This document shows positions 1 to 8,714 of a DNA stretch of 43,824 nt, in pieces. Each line of letters begins with the position of its first letter. Within the stretch, counting starts at the first letter, position 1. The notes beneath the pieces were generated by a model. The model saw only the letters and a program-made list of their open reading frames with translations. It made no database searches and was not told the origin of the DNA. The position numbers were made by a program, and so were the translations under genes. Origin of the DNA: Halobacteriales archaeon QS_5_70_17 (GTDB taxonomy: Archaea; Halobacteriota; Halobacteria; Halobacteriales; Haloarculaceae); assembly GCA_003021975.1 (NCBI GenBank), contig PXRR01000071.1, forward strand, positions 17,896 through 61,719. Reading direction: 5' to 3'.

Positions 1-48
1 GAGATCCGCCTGGAGCTCCGGCGGGAGATCGTCGAGCCGCGAGTGTGA
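1..48 (+). CDS. C-terminal tail of an unidentified upstream gene (partial)
   Basis: Frame 1 is open from the first base and ends at a TGA at 46-48, giving 15 charged residues (EIRLELRREIVEPRV). The mix of acidic and basic residues and G/C-rich third positions look like haloarchaeal coding sequence, but the piece is too short to assign to a family. The gene begins outside the window. No other long frame covers these bases. Confidence 0.35.
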   Translation, partial: EIRLELRREIVEPRV

Positions 49-298
49 ATCCGCTCCGGGGACCGGGGCGGTCGCTCGCGGCGCGGACGGTTCGCAGGTT
101 CCGGTACGCGCCCGGGTAGAGATAGAGACGAGGACGGGCGAGACGGACGACCCCTCCGGAGAACGGCTCGTTCCGGAACGGCGGTTCGCGGGTCCGCTAC
201 TCGGACAGAATCTAGAACGAATTCGCACCGAGTCCGGAGAGAGTCCGTACGGTTCTTGAAAAATCCCTTTTCGGGTCGTCTCCGTCGAATCGATCGCA

Positions 299-522
299 AT
301 GTCCGAAACGACACGCCGCCGACTCCTGAAGGTCGCGGGCTCCACGACGATGGTCGCACTCACCGGGTGTTCGAGCACCGAGGAGACGGGGACGGAGCCT
401 CAGATGACGAGACCACGGGGGACGGAGCGATGGAGGACGAGTCGATGGGAAACGAGTCCACCGAGGACGAGTCGATGGAGAACGAATCGATGGAAAACGA
501 GTCGACGGACGATGACGGGTGA
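299..522 (+). pseudogene. small twin-arginine lipoprotein with sequon-rich tail, broken by a frameshift
   Basis: The ATG at 299 opens a frame with an arginine-rich n-region (TTRRRLLKVAG), a short hydrophobic stretch and a lipobox (ALTGC), typical of a haloarchaeal exported lipoprotein. After about codon 31 this frame turns into an arginine/tryptophan-rich sequence unlike any haloarchaeal secreted protein. The -1 frame, open to the TGA at 520-522, instead reads a normal acidic linker with repeats such as MEDES, MGNES, MENES. One extra G in the GGGG run near 392-396 would join signal peptide and tail into a protein of about 74 residues. The tail contains several NES glycosylation sequons and comes from imperfect 15-bp repeats (about 430-510). 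I see no folded domain after it. The indel could be a real mutation, a phase-variable switch or a sequencing error. A similar sequon-rich protein lies at the other end of the window. Confidence 0.6.
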
Positions 523-558
523 CGCTCGGTCCCCCTGTGGATCACCCCCGACCTCGAC

Positions 559-626
559 CCCGACCGACACTGCCCGGCAGACCTCGCCGAGCGTTGATCG
601 GGGCGTCGGGCAGTGTGCCGGTCGGG
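559..626. repeat. imperfect inverted repeat downstream of the lipoprotein
   Basis: The stretch around 561-576 (CGACCGACACTGCCCG) is repeated in reverse complement at 607-624 with a 2-base insertion, separated by about 30 bases. It lies between the broken lipoprotein gene and the molybdoenzyme gene and could form an RNA stem or be a relic of a duplicated site. No function can be assigned. Confidence 0.4.
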
Positions 627-704
627 CGAGGGCTCCGGGATCGCCAGGTCGCCACCGAACCGGGGAAGACTGTGGTTGATACGGTTCGAGCACGGTAGTT
701 ACCG

Positions 705-2198
705 ATGCACGTGTTACAGCACCTTCGAGACAGCGCATCGGTGACGCCCTCCGACCTCCTGTTCGCGGCGCTCGCCGGGGTCACTGGCGTGGCGGGATCG
801 TACGCGGTCGCGGGCTACACGAGGCGGTTCGTCGTCGCGCCGATCGACGCAGCGGTGGTGCGGGCGACGCCGGGATCGATCGTCGCCTTCGTGATCCAGA
901 ACGTCGGCGAAGAGGGGCACTTCCTGCATATCGCGCTCTCGTTCGCCGTCGCGACCGGACTGCTCGCGGGCGCTGCGATCGTAGGGCTCTCCGTCGGACG
1001 GCGGTTCGGCCGGGACGCGATGGGCGTCGGTCTGGCCGGCGTCCTCGCGTGGGGGCTGACTGTTCTGATCACGGCGGAGCCGCTGCTCGCTGTCGGTGCC
1101 GCCGGGCCGGTAGCGGTGTTCACTGCCGCCGGCGCCGCGCCGCTCGCGCCGCCCGAACACGATCCGTCGCGGCGGCGTGCGCTCCTCTCCAGCGCGAGCG
1201 CGCTCGCCGTGCTCGGCGCGTCGCTCGGGCTCGGCCGACTGGCGCCCACCGACACCACCGGCGGCGAGGCCGAGGCGATGGACGACGAGGTGGCGGCGCT
1301 CATGGACGCGGCCGACGCGAGATCCCTCGATATCAGCGGCGACGTCCCGGGGCTCGTGAGTACGTTCGAGGAGTTCTACAACGTCGACATCGCGGAGTTC
1401 GATCCGGAGCTCTCGCCCGGCGACTGGTCGCTGACGATCACCGGCGAGGTCGACGAGGACCTGACCGTCTCCTTCGACGACCTGACCGACAGGCCCGTCG
1501 AGCGGCGGTTCGTCACGCTGCGGTGTGTCGGCGAGGACCTGAACGGGCGGAAGCTCGACAACGCCCTCTGGACCGGGACGCCGATCAAGCCGCTCCTGGA
1601 GGAGGTCGACCCGGAGGGCGAGTGCGGCTGTGCGATGCTCCGCGCGGAGGACGACTACTTCGTCCAGTTCCCGATCGAGGCTCTCGAGGACGCCTTCCTC
1701 GCCTGGGGGATGAACGGCCGGTCGCTCCCCAGGTCCCACGGCCACCCGGTGCGCGTTCTGGTCCCCGGACACTGGGGCGAGACGAACGTCAAGTGGCTCG
1801 ACGAGATCGAACTCCTCGGCGAGGAGATGGACGGCTACTGGGAGCAACGCGGGTGGCACGGGACCGGCCCGGTGAACACCGTCGCCAAACTCTGGAGCGA
1901 GTCCCGGCTCGACGACGGGGCCGTCGAGGTCGCCGGCCACGCGTACGCCGGGACGCGAGGTATCGAGCGCGTGGAGGTCTCGACCGACGGCGGGGAGTCC
2001 TGGCGGGACGCGGACCTCTCGGACCCGCTCCCCGGGGACGACGTGTGGCGACAGTGGCGCCACGAGTTCGAAACCGACGGGGTGCACGACGTCGTGGTGC
2101 GAGCGACCGACGGCGAGGGGACCCGCCAGTCCCAGGAGCGGTCGGAATCGTTCCCCAGCGGGGCGACCGGCTGGGTCTCGGAGACGGTCGGCGAGTGA
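705..2198 (+). CDS. membrane-anchored sulfite-oxidase-family molybdopterin enzyme
   Basis: 497 residues. Residues 1-180 are hydrophobic, with about four to five membrane segments (roughly 17-37, 72-95, 104-145 and 160-176). Residues from about 200 resemble the oxidoreductase molybdopterin-binding domain of the sulfite oxidase/YedY family. The conserved cysteine that binds molybdenum is visible in TLRCVGE (Cys274). The last about 100 residues resemble the Ig-like Mo-co dimerisation domain (GIERVEVSTDGGESW). The enzyme is expected to move electrons or oxygen atoms on the outer membrane face, but its substrate cannot be read from sequence. An arginine triplet precedes the last hydrophobic segment (SRRRALLSS), possibly helping export of the catalytic domain. 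A TTGATA-like TATA element centred near 678 fits the ATG at 705. No cytochrome partner gene is adjacent. Fusion of membrane helices to this catalytic domain is known in haloarchaea. Confidence 0.82.
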   Translation: MHVLQHLRDSASVTPSDLLFAALAGVTGVAGSYAVAGYTRRFVVAPIDAAVVRATPGSIVAFVIQNVGEEGHFLHIALSFAVATGLLAGAAIVGLSVGRRFGRDAMGVGLAGVLAWGLTVLITAEPLLAVGAAGPVAVFTAAGAAPLAPPEHDPSRRRALLSSASALAVLGASLGLGRLAPTDTTGGEAEAMDDEVAALMDAADARSLDISGDVPGLVSTFEEFYNVDIAEFDPELSPGDWSLTITGEVDEDLTVSFDDLTDRPVERRFVTLRCVGEDLNGRKLDNALWTGTPIKPLLEEVDPEGECGCAMLRAEDDYFVQFPIEALEDAFLAWGMNGRSLPRSHGHPVRVLVPGHWGETNVKWLDEIELLGEEMDGYWEQRGWHGTGPVNTVAKLWSESRLDDGAVEVAGHAYAGTRGIERVEVSTDGGESWRDADLSDPLPGDDVWRQWRHEFETDGVHDVVVRATDGEGTRQSQERSESFPSGATGWVSETVGE

Positions 2199-2243
2199 TC
2201 CGCAGCGAGCGGTCGCCCGCCGGTCCGGCGAGTGTTCGAGCGA

Positions 2244-2294
2244 CGGTCGGACGACCGCCCGGCGACGGCGGGCAGCGCTCGCGCCGTCCGACCG
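2244..2294. terminator. perfect 10-bp inverted repeat between convergent genes
   Basis: CGGTCGGACG at 2244-2253 is matched by its exact reverse complement at 2285-2294, with a 31-base spacer. It sits between the stop of the molybdoenzyme gene (2198) and the stop of the converging GNAT gene (2302). A stem-loop that ends transcription from either side is plausible. There is no T-run, so the role is inferred from position only. Confidence 0.4.
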
Positions 2295-2301
2295 CCGACC
2301 G

Positions 2302-2844
2302 TCAGGACCGCCCTCCGCGGGCGGATCGCATTCCCACCAGTCGGTCGTCGTCCTCGTCGGTGACGGTGAATCCCGCGGCCTCGTAGAACTCCCGGACTGC
2401 CGGGCGGTAGTCGGCGGTGAGGTAGTCACACCGCTCGGCGGCGGCCTCGATCAGCCGTCGGCCGATCCCCTGATCGCGCCGCCGCCGCCGCACTGCGACG
2501 GCCTCGACGTGGCGCGTCTCGGGGCGGATCTCCTCGGGACGGGGGGCGAGTCCCCCGCGCTCGGGGCGGTCGAGGACGAGCGCGCCGACGATCCGGCCGC
2601 CGTCCTCGGCGACCAGCACGGCGTCGCCGGCCGCGATCCGGTCGGCGACGGTCTCGCCCTCGACGGCGAGCATGGCGCCGTCGAGGACGTTCATCACTGC
2701 CGCGAGGTCGCCCTCGCGGGCGGGTCGGACGGTCGGTCCACCGCCGTCACCAGTGCCCTCCTCGTTCGCGGCCTCGCTTTCGCGACCGCTCCCGTCGCTC
2801 TCGGATCCGGGCTCGGGTCCGGTGGGATCCTCGCCGGCGGTCAC
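2302..2844 (-). CDS. GNAT-family N-acetyltransferase, coupled to the samp2-like gene
   Basis: 180 residues. The first about 37 are an acidic Gly/Ser/Glu-rich tail. The rest is a GNAT fold with the acetyl-CoA loop in RRRDQGIGRRL and a C-terminal YEAAGF strand-loop typical of the family. Expected to transfer an acetyl group to an amine; the substrate is unknown. The start is a GTG whose last bases form the TGA stop of the upstream samp2-like gene (GTGA), so the two are almost certainly co-transcribed and translationally coupled. This makes the ubiquitin-like protein or its targets attractive candidate substrates, but that is inference. The acidic N-terminal extension could instead be translated from an internal start; no internal ATG is obvious before the GNAT core. 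Confidence 0.8.
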   Translation of the reverse strand: MTAGEDPTGPEPGSESDGSGRESEAANEEGTGDGGGPTVRPAREGDLAAVMNVLDGAMLAVEGETVADRIAAGDAVLVAEDGGRIVGALVLDRPERGGLAPRPEEIRPETRHVEAVAVRRRRRDQGIGRRLIEAAAERCDYLTADYRPAVREFYEAAGFTVTDEDDDRLVGMRSARGGRS

Positions 2845-3056
2845 CCGCCCTTGACCAGCCGCAGCACTCGCACCGCCTCGACGTCTCCGTCGACGACGGC
2901 GTCGCCCGGCACGGGGCGGCCGTCGACGAGCGCCGACGCCTCGTGGTGGCTCAGGCCGACCGCCCGGAGCAGGTCGGCGTAGGTCGGCGGATCCCCGCCT
3001 TCGGGGAGTTCGACCTCGCGGGCGCCCTCGCCCACGACCTCGACTGTCACGCGCAT
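2841..3056 (-). CDS. samp2: SAMP2-like ubiquitin-like small archaeal modifier protein
   Basis: 71 residues. Recognised from memory as the homolog of Haloferax volcanii SAMP2: starts MRVTVEVVGE, has a central TYADLLRAVGLSHHE helix region and DGRPVPGD loop, and ends in the diglycine LVKGG. The C-terminal GG is expected to be adenylated by the E1-like UbaA, for conjugation to protein lysines and for sulfur transfer in tRNA thiolation. The only lysine in the protein is Lys69, directly before GG. The position of the Haloferax chain-forming Lys58 is arginine here (Arg63). Convergent with nothing; divergent from the clamp-loader gene at 3145, with a weak TATA-like TTTCAG near 3082 for its own promoter. 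Its stop overlaps the GTG start of the GNAT gene. Confidence 0.85.
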   Translation of the reverse strand: MRVTVEVVGEGAREVELPEGGDPPTYADLLRAVGLSHHEASALVDGRPVPGDAVVDGDVEAVRVLRLVKGG

Positions 3057-3113
3057 ACCGGAGGGAGGGAGAGGGCGGGTTTCAGCCTGTCGTCCCGGCG
3101 GGCGCTCTCGCGG

Positions 3114-3121
3114 TAGTTAAG
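3114..3121 (+). promoter_or_regulatory. TATA-type promoter element of rfcS (leaderless)
   Basis: TAGTTAAG is centred about 27 nt before the ATG at 3145, which predicts transcription starting at or next to the start codon. This decides for 3145 over the in-frame GTG at 3121. Confidence 0.55.
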
Positions 3122-3144
3122 TGACCCGCCCGACTGGCTCCCGT

Positions 3145-4131
3145 ATGAGCGAGGCAGCCGACCCCGGGGCCGACGAGCGCGGTCGGGAGGTCTGGATCGA
3201 GAAGTACCGACCGCAGTCGCTGGCGGAGATGTTCGGCCAGGGGGCCATCGTCGACCGCCTCGAGAGTTACATCGCGAAAGACGACCTGCCACACCTCCTG
3301 TTCTCCGGACCCGCGGGCGTCGGCAAGACCACCGCGGCGACCTGCATCGCCAAGGAACTCTACGGCGAGGACTGGCGGGAGAACTTCCTGGAACTCAACG
3401 CCAGCGACCAGCGCGGGATCGACGTCGTCCGCGACCGCATCAAGAACTTCGCCCGGTCGTCGTTCGGCGGCTACAACTACCGGATCATCTTCCTCGACGA
3501 GGCCGACGCGCTCACCAGCGACGCGCAGTCGGCGCTGCGGCGCACCATGGAGCAGTTCTCGAACAACACCCGCTTCGTCCTCTCGTGTAACTACTCCAGC
3601 CAGATCATCGACCCCATCCAGTCGCGGTGCGCCGTCTTCCGGTTCTCGCCGCTCGACGACGAGGCGGTCGCCGATCAGGTCCGGGCTATCGCGGCCGAGG
3701 AGGACATCGAACTCACCGACGACGGGCTGGACGCGCTGGTCTACGCCGCCGGCGGCGACATGCGCAAGGCCATCAACGGGCTCCAGGCCGCGAGCGTCAT
3801 GGGCGGGCCCGTCGACGAGGAGGCCGTGTACGCGATCACCTCCACCGCCCGCCCGGAGGTCATCCAGGAGATGGTCGACCGGGCGCTCGAGGGTGACTTC
3901 ACCGCCGCGCGCTCGCAACTCGAGGTCCTGCTCGTCGAGGAAGGGATCGCCGGTGGAGACATCATCGACCAGCTACACCGCTCGGTCTGGGAGTTCGGGC
4001 TCGACGACCGGGAGGCCGTCCGCGTGATGGACCGGGTCGGCGAGGCCGACTACCGGATCACCGCGGGCGCGAACGAGCAGGTGCAACTCGAGGCGCTGTT
4101 GGCGTCGCTCGCACTCGAAGGCGAGACGTAG
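3145..4131 (+). CDS. rfcS: replication factor C small subunit (clamp loader)
   Basis: 328 residues, AAA+ ATPase that loads the PCNA clamp on primed DNA together with the large subunit. Visible motifs: RFC box (WIEKYRP) at the start, Walker A GPAGVGKT (55-62), Walker B LDEAD (117-121), sensor 1 SCNYSS, arginine-finger motif SRC (160-162) and sensor 2 GDMRKAING. The C-terminal collar domain follows. Length is normal for the archaeal subunit, and no intein is present although this gene often carries one in archaea. The start at 3145 is preferred over the GTG at 3121 because a TATA element lies 27 nt upstream and the extra residues are not family-like. It is divergent from samp2, an arrangement I recall from Haloferax. 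Confidence 0.95.
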   Translation: MSEAADPGADERGREVWIEKYRPQSLAEMFGQGAIVDRLESYIAKDDLPHLLFSGPAGVGKTTAATCIAKELYGEDWRENFLELNASDQRGIDVVRDRIKNFARSSFGGYNYRIIFLDEADALTSDAQSALRRTMEQFSNNTRFVLSCNYSSQIIDPIQSRCAVFRFSPLDDEAVADQVRAIAAEEDIELTDDGLDALVYAAGGDMRKAINGLQAASVMGGPVDEEAVYAITSTARPEVIQEMVDRALEGDFTAARSQLEVLLVEEGIAGGDIIDQLHRSVWEFGLDDREAVRVMDRVGEADYRITAGANEQVQLEALLASLALEGET

Positions 4132-4211
4132 CCGCCGTCAGACCGCGGGACGGGGTCCGCTTCCGGTCCGGCGGTGCCCGGAGTCGCTCCGGCCGGTTTC
4201 GCTCGGTCCGG

Positions 4212-4712
4212 TCAGTTCAGCGTCCGGAACCCGTAGCTGAGGTACGCCGCGAAGGCGACCCAGGCGAGATACGGGAGCAACAGCACCCCGACGCGGCGGT
4301 CGGTCCGCCAGAAGGCAGCCGTCGTGGCGACGACGAGCGCGAGCAGGGCGACGACGACGATCAGCGCCCCGAAGACGGACTGCAGGCCGAAGAAGACCAG
4401 CGACCACGCGAAGTTCGCGGCCAGTTAGGCGACGAATAACCCGAGCGCCGGCCGGCGGGACGTTCCGGGCGCTGGCGTCCACCGGACCAGCCACGCGGCG
4501 ATCCCCATCTGGGGGTACAGCGCCGTCCAGACGGGTCCGAACACCCAGTCGGGCGGTGCCAGCGCCGGTCGCGTCAGCGCCGGGTACCACGTCTCGACAC
4601 CGGTCGCGGTCAGCGCAGCGGCGGTCAGTCCAATGAGTTCGCACGCCAGGATCGCTCCCGGGGCTGTCACGACTGGGCACTCGCGGACAGCGGTCGTCAG
4701 AGACCGAGCCAT
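4212..4712 (-). pseudogene. tspO: TspO/MBR-family membrane protein with an internal stop codon
   Basis: The minus-strand frame from the ATG at 4712 gives 95 residues with TspO hallmarks (WYPALTRPALAPPDWVFGPVW, then YPQMGIAAWLV) and stops at a TAA (4425-4427). The same frame continues past it without further stop as LAANFAWSLVFFGLQ and two more membrane segments to a TGA at 4212-4214. The total would be 166 codons, the usual length of this five-helix family. In relatives the residue before LALNFxWS is usually Gln, so a single CAA-to-TAA change explains the break. TspO proteins bind porphyrins and act in stress and tetrapyrrole signalling. Without readthrough the truncated product lacks the last helices. 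A sequencing error is possible. Confidence 0.8.
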
Positions 4713-4839
4713 GGACCCGGTAGGCGCCCGGTCGACGTGTCGGTATGCACCGCAACGGGTCTCGGAGGACCGGACGCCGCCGCTCCCCGTGAACCGGCGC
4801 GTGCGGACCGCTCTCCCCGGATCGGGACGTTCGGAAGGG

Positions 4840-4846
4840 TTTTAGG
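4840..4846 (+). promoter_or_regulatory. TATA-type element of alaS
   Basis: TTTTAGG is centred about 27 nt upstream of the ATG at 4870. It supports that start rather than the in-frame ATG 18 nt earlier at 4852. Confidence 0.5.
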
Positions 4847-4869
4847 CGATCATGGGCCAAAGAGGGACA

Positions 4870-7644
4870 ATGAGTGAACTCGAGGAGGAGTACCGGCTGG
4901 AGTACTTCCGCGAGGAGGGGTTCACCCGCCGCGAGTGCGTCTCCTGTGGCGACCACTTCTGGAGTCGCCTCCCCGACCGGGAGACCTGCGGGGAGCCTCC
5001 CTGCGAGCAGTACGACTTCATCGACGATCCGGGCTTCGACGAGGAGTACGCGCTCGGGGAGATGCGCGAGGCGTTCCTCTCGTTTTTCGAGGAGCACGGC
5101 CACGAGCGCGTCGAGCCGTACCCCGTCGCCGCCGACCGGTGGCGCGACGACGTCCTGCTGACCCAGGCGTCGATCTACGACTTCCAGCCGCTCGTCACGA
5201 GCGGCCAGACGCCGCCGCCGGCCAACCCGCTGTGCATCTCCCAGCCGTGTATCCGGATGCAGGACATCGACAACGTGGGCAAGACCGGCCGGCACACGAT
5301 GGCCTTCGAGATGATGGCCCACCACGCGTTCAACACCCGCGAGGACGCCGAGGAAGGGGAGTACGCCTACCACGGCGAGGTCTACTGGAAGGACCAGACG
5401 GTCCGGTATTGCGATCAGTTCTTCGAGTCGATGGGCGCCGACCTCTCGGACATCACCTACATCGAGGACCCGTGGGTGGGCGGGGGCAACGCCGGCCCGG
5501 CCATCGAGGTCATCTACCGGGGCGCCGAACTCGCCACGCTCGTGTTCATGTCGATGGAGCAGGACCCGGACGGCGAGTACCACATGAAGGACGGCAACCG
5601 GTACTCGAAGATGGACACGTACATCGTCGACACCGGCTACGGGCTGGAGCGCTGGACGTGGGTCTCCCAGGGGACCCCGACGGTGTACGAGGCCGTCTAC
5701 CCCGACGCCATCGAGTTCCTGAAGGACAACGCCGGGGTCGACCTCGACGAGGACGACGAACGGCTGGTCCACCGGGCGGCGAAGCTAGCGGGCAACCTCG
5801 ACATCGACGAGGCCGAGGACATGGAGACCGCCCGCGCGGACATCGCGGCCGAACTCGGCGTCGAGCGGGCCTACCTCGAGGAGCTGATGGCGCCCCTGGA
5901 GACGATCTACGCGATCGCCGACCACTGCCGGACGCTGGCGTACATGCTCGGCGACGGGATCGTCCCCTCCAGCGCCGGCTCTGGGTATCTCGCGCGGCTC
6001 GTGTTGCGCCGCACGAAGCGCCTCGTCGACGACGTCGGCGTCGACGCCCCGCTGGACGAACTCGTCGACATGCAGGCCGAGCGGCTGGGCTACGAGAACC
6101 GCGACACGATCCGCGACATGGTGCGCACGGAGATGGAGAAGTACCGCGAGACCCTCGACCGGGGCGGCCGGCGGGTCCGCCAGCTCGCAGACGAGTACGC
6201 CCAGCGCGGCGAGACGATCCCGCTGGAGGAGGTCGTCGAACTCTACGACTCTCACGGCATCCAGCCGGACATGGTCGAGGAGATCGCCGCCGAGCGCGGC
6301 GCGAGCGTCTCGATCCCGGACGACTTCTACTCGCGGGTCGCGGCCCGCCACGGCGGCGAGGACCTCTCGGCCGAGGGGGAGTCCGGCGACGAGCGGGTCG
6401 CCGACCTCCCAGAGACCGAGCGGCTCTACTACGACGATCAGGACCGCACGGAGTTCGAGGCGGTCGTGCTCGACGTCCTCGAGCGCGGGGACGAGGGGTA
6501 CGACGTGGTGCTCGACCAGACGATGTTCTACCCCGAGGGCGGCGGACAGCCCGCCGACCACGGGACGCTCTCGACGGAGGACGCGACCGTCGAGGTGACC
6601 GACGTCCAGGTCCGGGATGGCGTCGTCCTCCACCGGACCGACGGTCCCGTCGGGAAGGGGAAGTTCGCCCGCGGGCAGATCGACGCGGCCCGGCGGCGCC
6701 GGCTGATGGCCCACCACACCGCGACCCACATCGTCGGCCACGCCGCCCGGCGGGTGCTCGGCGAGCACGTCCGGCAGGCCGGCGCCCAGAAGGGCGTCGA
6801 CTCCTCGCGGCTCGACGTCCAGCACTACGAGCGGATCTCCCGCGAGGAGGTGAAGGCCATCGAGCGGGTCGCCAACTCCATCGTCACCGACAACACGGCC
6901 GTCACCCAGGAGTGGCCCGACCGCCACGAGGCCGAGGAGGAGTACGGCTTCGACCTCTACCAGGGGGGGATCCCGCCGGGAACGAACGTCCGCCTGATCC
7001 ACGTCGACGAGGACGTCCAGGCGTGTGCGGGCACCCACGTCGCGCGGACGGGCGACGTCGGGGCGGTCAAAGTGCTCTCGACCGAGCGGGTCCAGGACGG
7101 CGTCGAGCGGATCACGTTCGCGGCCGGGGAGGCCGCCATCGAGGCTACCCAGCGCACCGAGGACGCCCTCTACGCCGCCGCCGAGGCGCTGGACGTCTCG
7201 CCGGCGGAGGTCCCCGACACCGCCGAGCGGTTCTTCGAGGAGTGGAAGGAGCGGGGCAAGCGCATCGAGGACCTGAAGGAGCAACTCGCCGAGGCCCGCG
7301 CCGAGGCCGGCGAGGGGGAGGAGGTCGACCTCGGCGGGACGACGGCGGTCGTCCAGCGCGTCGACGCCGACATGGACGAACTGCGCGCGACCGCCAACGC
7401 GCTCGTCCAGGAGGAGAGGATCGCCGTCCTGGGCTCCGGGCTCGACAGCGCGCAGTTCGTCGTCGCGGTCCCGGAGGGCGCCGGGGTCAACGCCGGCGAG
7501 GTGGTCGGCGAACTCGCCGGTCGGGTCGGCGGCGGCGGCGGCGGTCCGCCGGACTTCGCGCAGGGCGGCGGCCCCGACGTCGACGCCCTCGAGGACGCGC
7601 TGGCCGACGCGCCCGAGATCCTCAAGCAGAAGCGCAACGCGTGA
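4870..7644 (+). CDS. alaS: alanyl-tRNA synthetase (archaeal type)
   Basis: 924 residues. Charges tRNA-Ala and removes mis-attached serine or glycine. The N-terminus carries the archaeal Cys-rich segment (CVSCGDHFW, then CGEPPC) followed by the class II aminoacylation core to about residue 480. The editing domain shows the zinc signature HHTATH (His616 and His620) and CAGTH (Cys719 and His723). A coiled-coil/C-Ala region with a Gly-rich stretch ([15 protein letters not shown]) ends the protein. Length is normal. Translation could start at 4852 (six residues longer), but the TATA element favours 4870, and haloarchaeal relatives begin MSELE. A hairpin follows the stop codon. Confidence 0.96.
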   Translation: MSELEEEYRLEYFREEGFTRRECVSCGDHFWSRLPDRETCGEPPCEQYDFIDDPGFDEEYALGEMREAFLSFFEEHGHERVEPYPVAADRWRDDVLLTQASIYDFQPLVTSGQTPPPANPLCISQPCIRMQDIDNVGKTGRHTMAFEMMAHHAFNTREDAEEGEYAYHGEVYWKDQTVRYCDQFFESMGADLSDITYIEDPWVGGGNAGPAIEVIYRGAELATLVFMSMEQDPDGEYHMKDGNRYSKMDTYIVDTGYGLERWTWVSQGTPTVYEAVYPDAIEFLKDNAGVDLDEDDERLVHRAAKLAGNLDIDEAEDMETARADIAAELGVERAYLEELMAPLETIYAIADHCRTLAYMLGDGIVPSSAGSGYLARLVLRRTKRLVDDVGVDAPLDELVDMQAERLGYENRDTIRDMVRTEMEKYRETLDRGGRRVRQLADEYAQRGETIPLEEVVELYDSHGIQPDMVEEIAAERGASVSIPDDFYSRVAARHGGEDLSAEGESGDERVADLPETERLYYDDQDRTEFEAVVLDVLERGDEGYDVVLDQTMFYPEGGGQPADHGTLSTEDATVEVTDVQVRDGVVLHRTDGPVGKGKFARGQIDAARRRRLMAHHTATHIVGHAARRVLGEHVRQAGAQKGVDSSRLDVQHYERISREEVKAIERVANSIVTDNTAVTQEWPDRHEAEEEYGFDLYQGGIPPGTNVRLIHVDEDVQACAGTHVARTGDVGAVKVLSTERVQDGVERITFAAGEAAIEATQRTEDALYAAAEALDVSPAEVPDTAERFFEEWKERGKRIEDLKEQLAEARAEAGEGEEVDLGGTTAVVQRVDADMDELRATANALVQEERIAVLGSGLDSAQFVVAVPEGAGVNAGEVVGELAGRVGGGGGGPPDFAQGGGPDVDALEDALADAPEILKQKRNA

Positions 7645-7654
7645 ACTCTCCCGC

Positions 7655-7685
7655 CTCACCGCTCGACTGACGGCTCGAGCGTGAG
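7655..7685 (+). terminator. stem-loop just after alaS
   Basis: CTCACCGCTCGA (7655-7666) pairs with TCGAGCGTGAG (7675-7685), 11 base pairs with one bulged C and an 8-base loop, starting 11 bases after the alaS stop. Position suggests a transcript end or 3' stabiliser; there is no T-run. Confidence 0.4.
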
Positions 7686-7699
7686 AGGCTCCCGCTTCG

Positions 7700-8298
7700 A
7701 CGCGGTCTGGGGGACCAGATCGATCTCTACAGGGGGCTCGTCCGTCGCGCGCGCCGCACGCTCTTCGGTCGTCGCCCGGAGCGATGGAGTCGGCCGGGGA
7801 GGCGACCGTCCTCGATCGGTCCGGCGACGGGCGCTCGTCTGGATCGACTAGGCGGCGGCCGCCTCGGCGCTCCTCGAACGGGCGGCGACCGCAGCGGTAC
7901 GACTGATCGCGTTCTCGGGGACGTCGGAGGGGTGGACCGTACGGCTGCGCGCCCGCGACCGCGGGGCCGTCGAGGCGTTCCGCGAGGCCTGTGCGGACGC
8001 GGGGATCGACCTCTCGCTCGACTGGCTCCGCTCGCTCCCCCGGGAGCGGAGCGGCGACCGCCCCTACGGGCTGACCGAGACGCAACTGGAGGGGCTGCTG
8101 GCGGTCTCCCGCGAGGGGTACTTCGAGGACCCCCGGGCGACCTCGCTGGAGGCGCTCGGCGAGCAGTTCGACGTCTCGGCGCGGGCCGTTTCCAAGCGGC
8201 TCCGGGGCGGTCTCGCGACGCTGATCGGCGAGGGACTCGCCGCCCGCGACCTTCGGTACCGAGCCACAGGCCCATCCGGCGGGCCTCCCTCGCCCTGA
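7700..8298 (+). pseudogene. relic of a Bat-type (HTH-10) transcription regulator
   Basis: Frame 1 from 7852 to the TGA at 8296-8298 encodes, without any start codon, a clear C-terminal half of a haloarchaeal bacterio-opsin-activator-like regulator. It has the GTSEGWTVRLRARDR segment, then a linker and the HTH-10 domain beginning YGLTETQLEGLL, with the recognition helix around VSARAVSKRLR. Directly upstream in the same frame is TAG (7849-7851), placed where the homologous strand (ALVWID) continues. Before that, the matching sequence (EATVLDRSGDGR) lies in frame 2 (about 7794-7829), so at least one frameshift precedes the nonsense codon. The N-terminal domain is missing. The relic therefore has a 5' deletion, a frameshift and a nonsense mutation. 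HTH-10 proteins normally activate specific haloarchaeal genes, but no active product is expected here. Confidence 0.7.
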
Positions 8299-8601
8299 CC
8301 GACGACGGGGAACGCATCGAATCCGCCATCCGGAGCCGAGTCAGCGACGGACCCCGACGGATACGAGGTCGGCGACCGGACCATCGCCGAGGCGATCGCG
8401 TCCGGCCTCGCCGAGACGCTCGGCGTGTCGCCGGTCGACCTCGACCCGCTCCACGAGTCAGTCGACCCGGACGCGCCCGACGCGCTCCTCGCCCGGGACG
8501 GAGCGCAGCCCCGCGTCAGCGTGAGCTTCGCCACGGACGGCTGTACGGTCGTCGTCACCGGCCGGGGGCGGATCCGGATTCGCGCCCGCGACGCCGGGGG
8601 G
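8299..8601 (+). pseudogene. relic of a HalOD1-domain protein without start or stop
   Basis: Immediately after the stop of the Bat-type relic, the same frame reads a HalOD1-like domain (halobacterial output domain 1): VGDRTIAEAIASGLAETLGV, then DLDPLHESVDPDAPDALL, then a beta-rich end (GCTVVVTGRGRIRIR). The family is known as about 100-residue haloarchaeal proteins or output domains of sensors. No ATG, GTG or TTG precedes the conserved part in frame; the first GTG (8425) is inside it. The frame also fails to stop at the natural domain end and runs on to 9108 across the next gene in another frame. Both ends are therefore lost. A very short unusual start codon cannot be excluded. Confidence 0.6.
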
Positions 8602-8714
8602 AAGAACGGGACCGGCGGACCGGCCCCCGCGAGCGCGGGAGCGTCCGGGACACCGGGGAACGCGAGCGGGTGTGACCGACAAGAGGTAAACCGTCGGCTC
8701 CCGCAGGTCGCCGC

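Noticed and set aside
211-224. Adjacent TCTAGA and GAATTC as a sign of vector sequence
   Set aside because: Two restriction-site hexamers in AT-richer upstream DNA can occur by chance and no other cloning-derived sequence flanks them.
4935-7670. Very long open frames of up to 900 codons overlapping alaS in other frames and on the other strand
   Set aside because: High G+C makes stop codons rare in shadow frames. Their products are Arg/Pro/Gly-rich and lack any domain, while the alaS frame has all family motifs.
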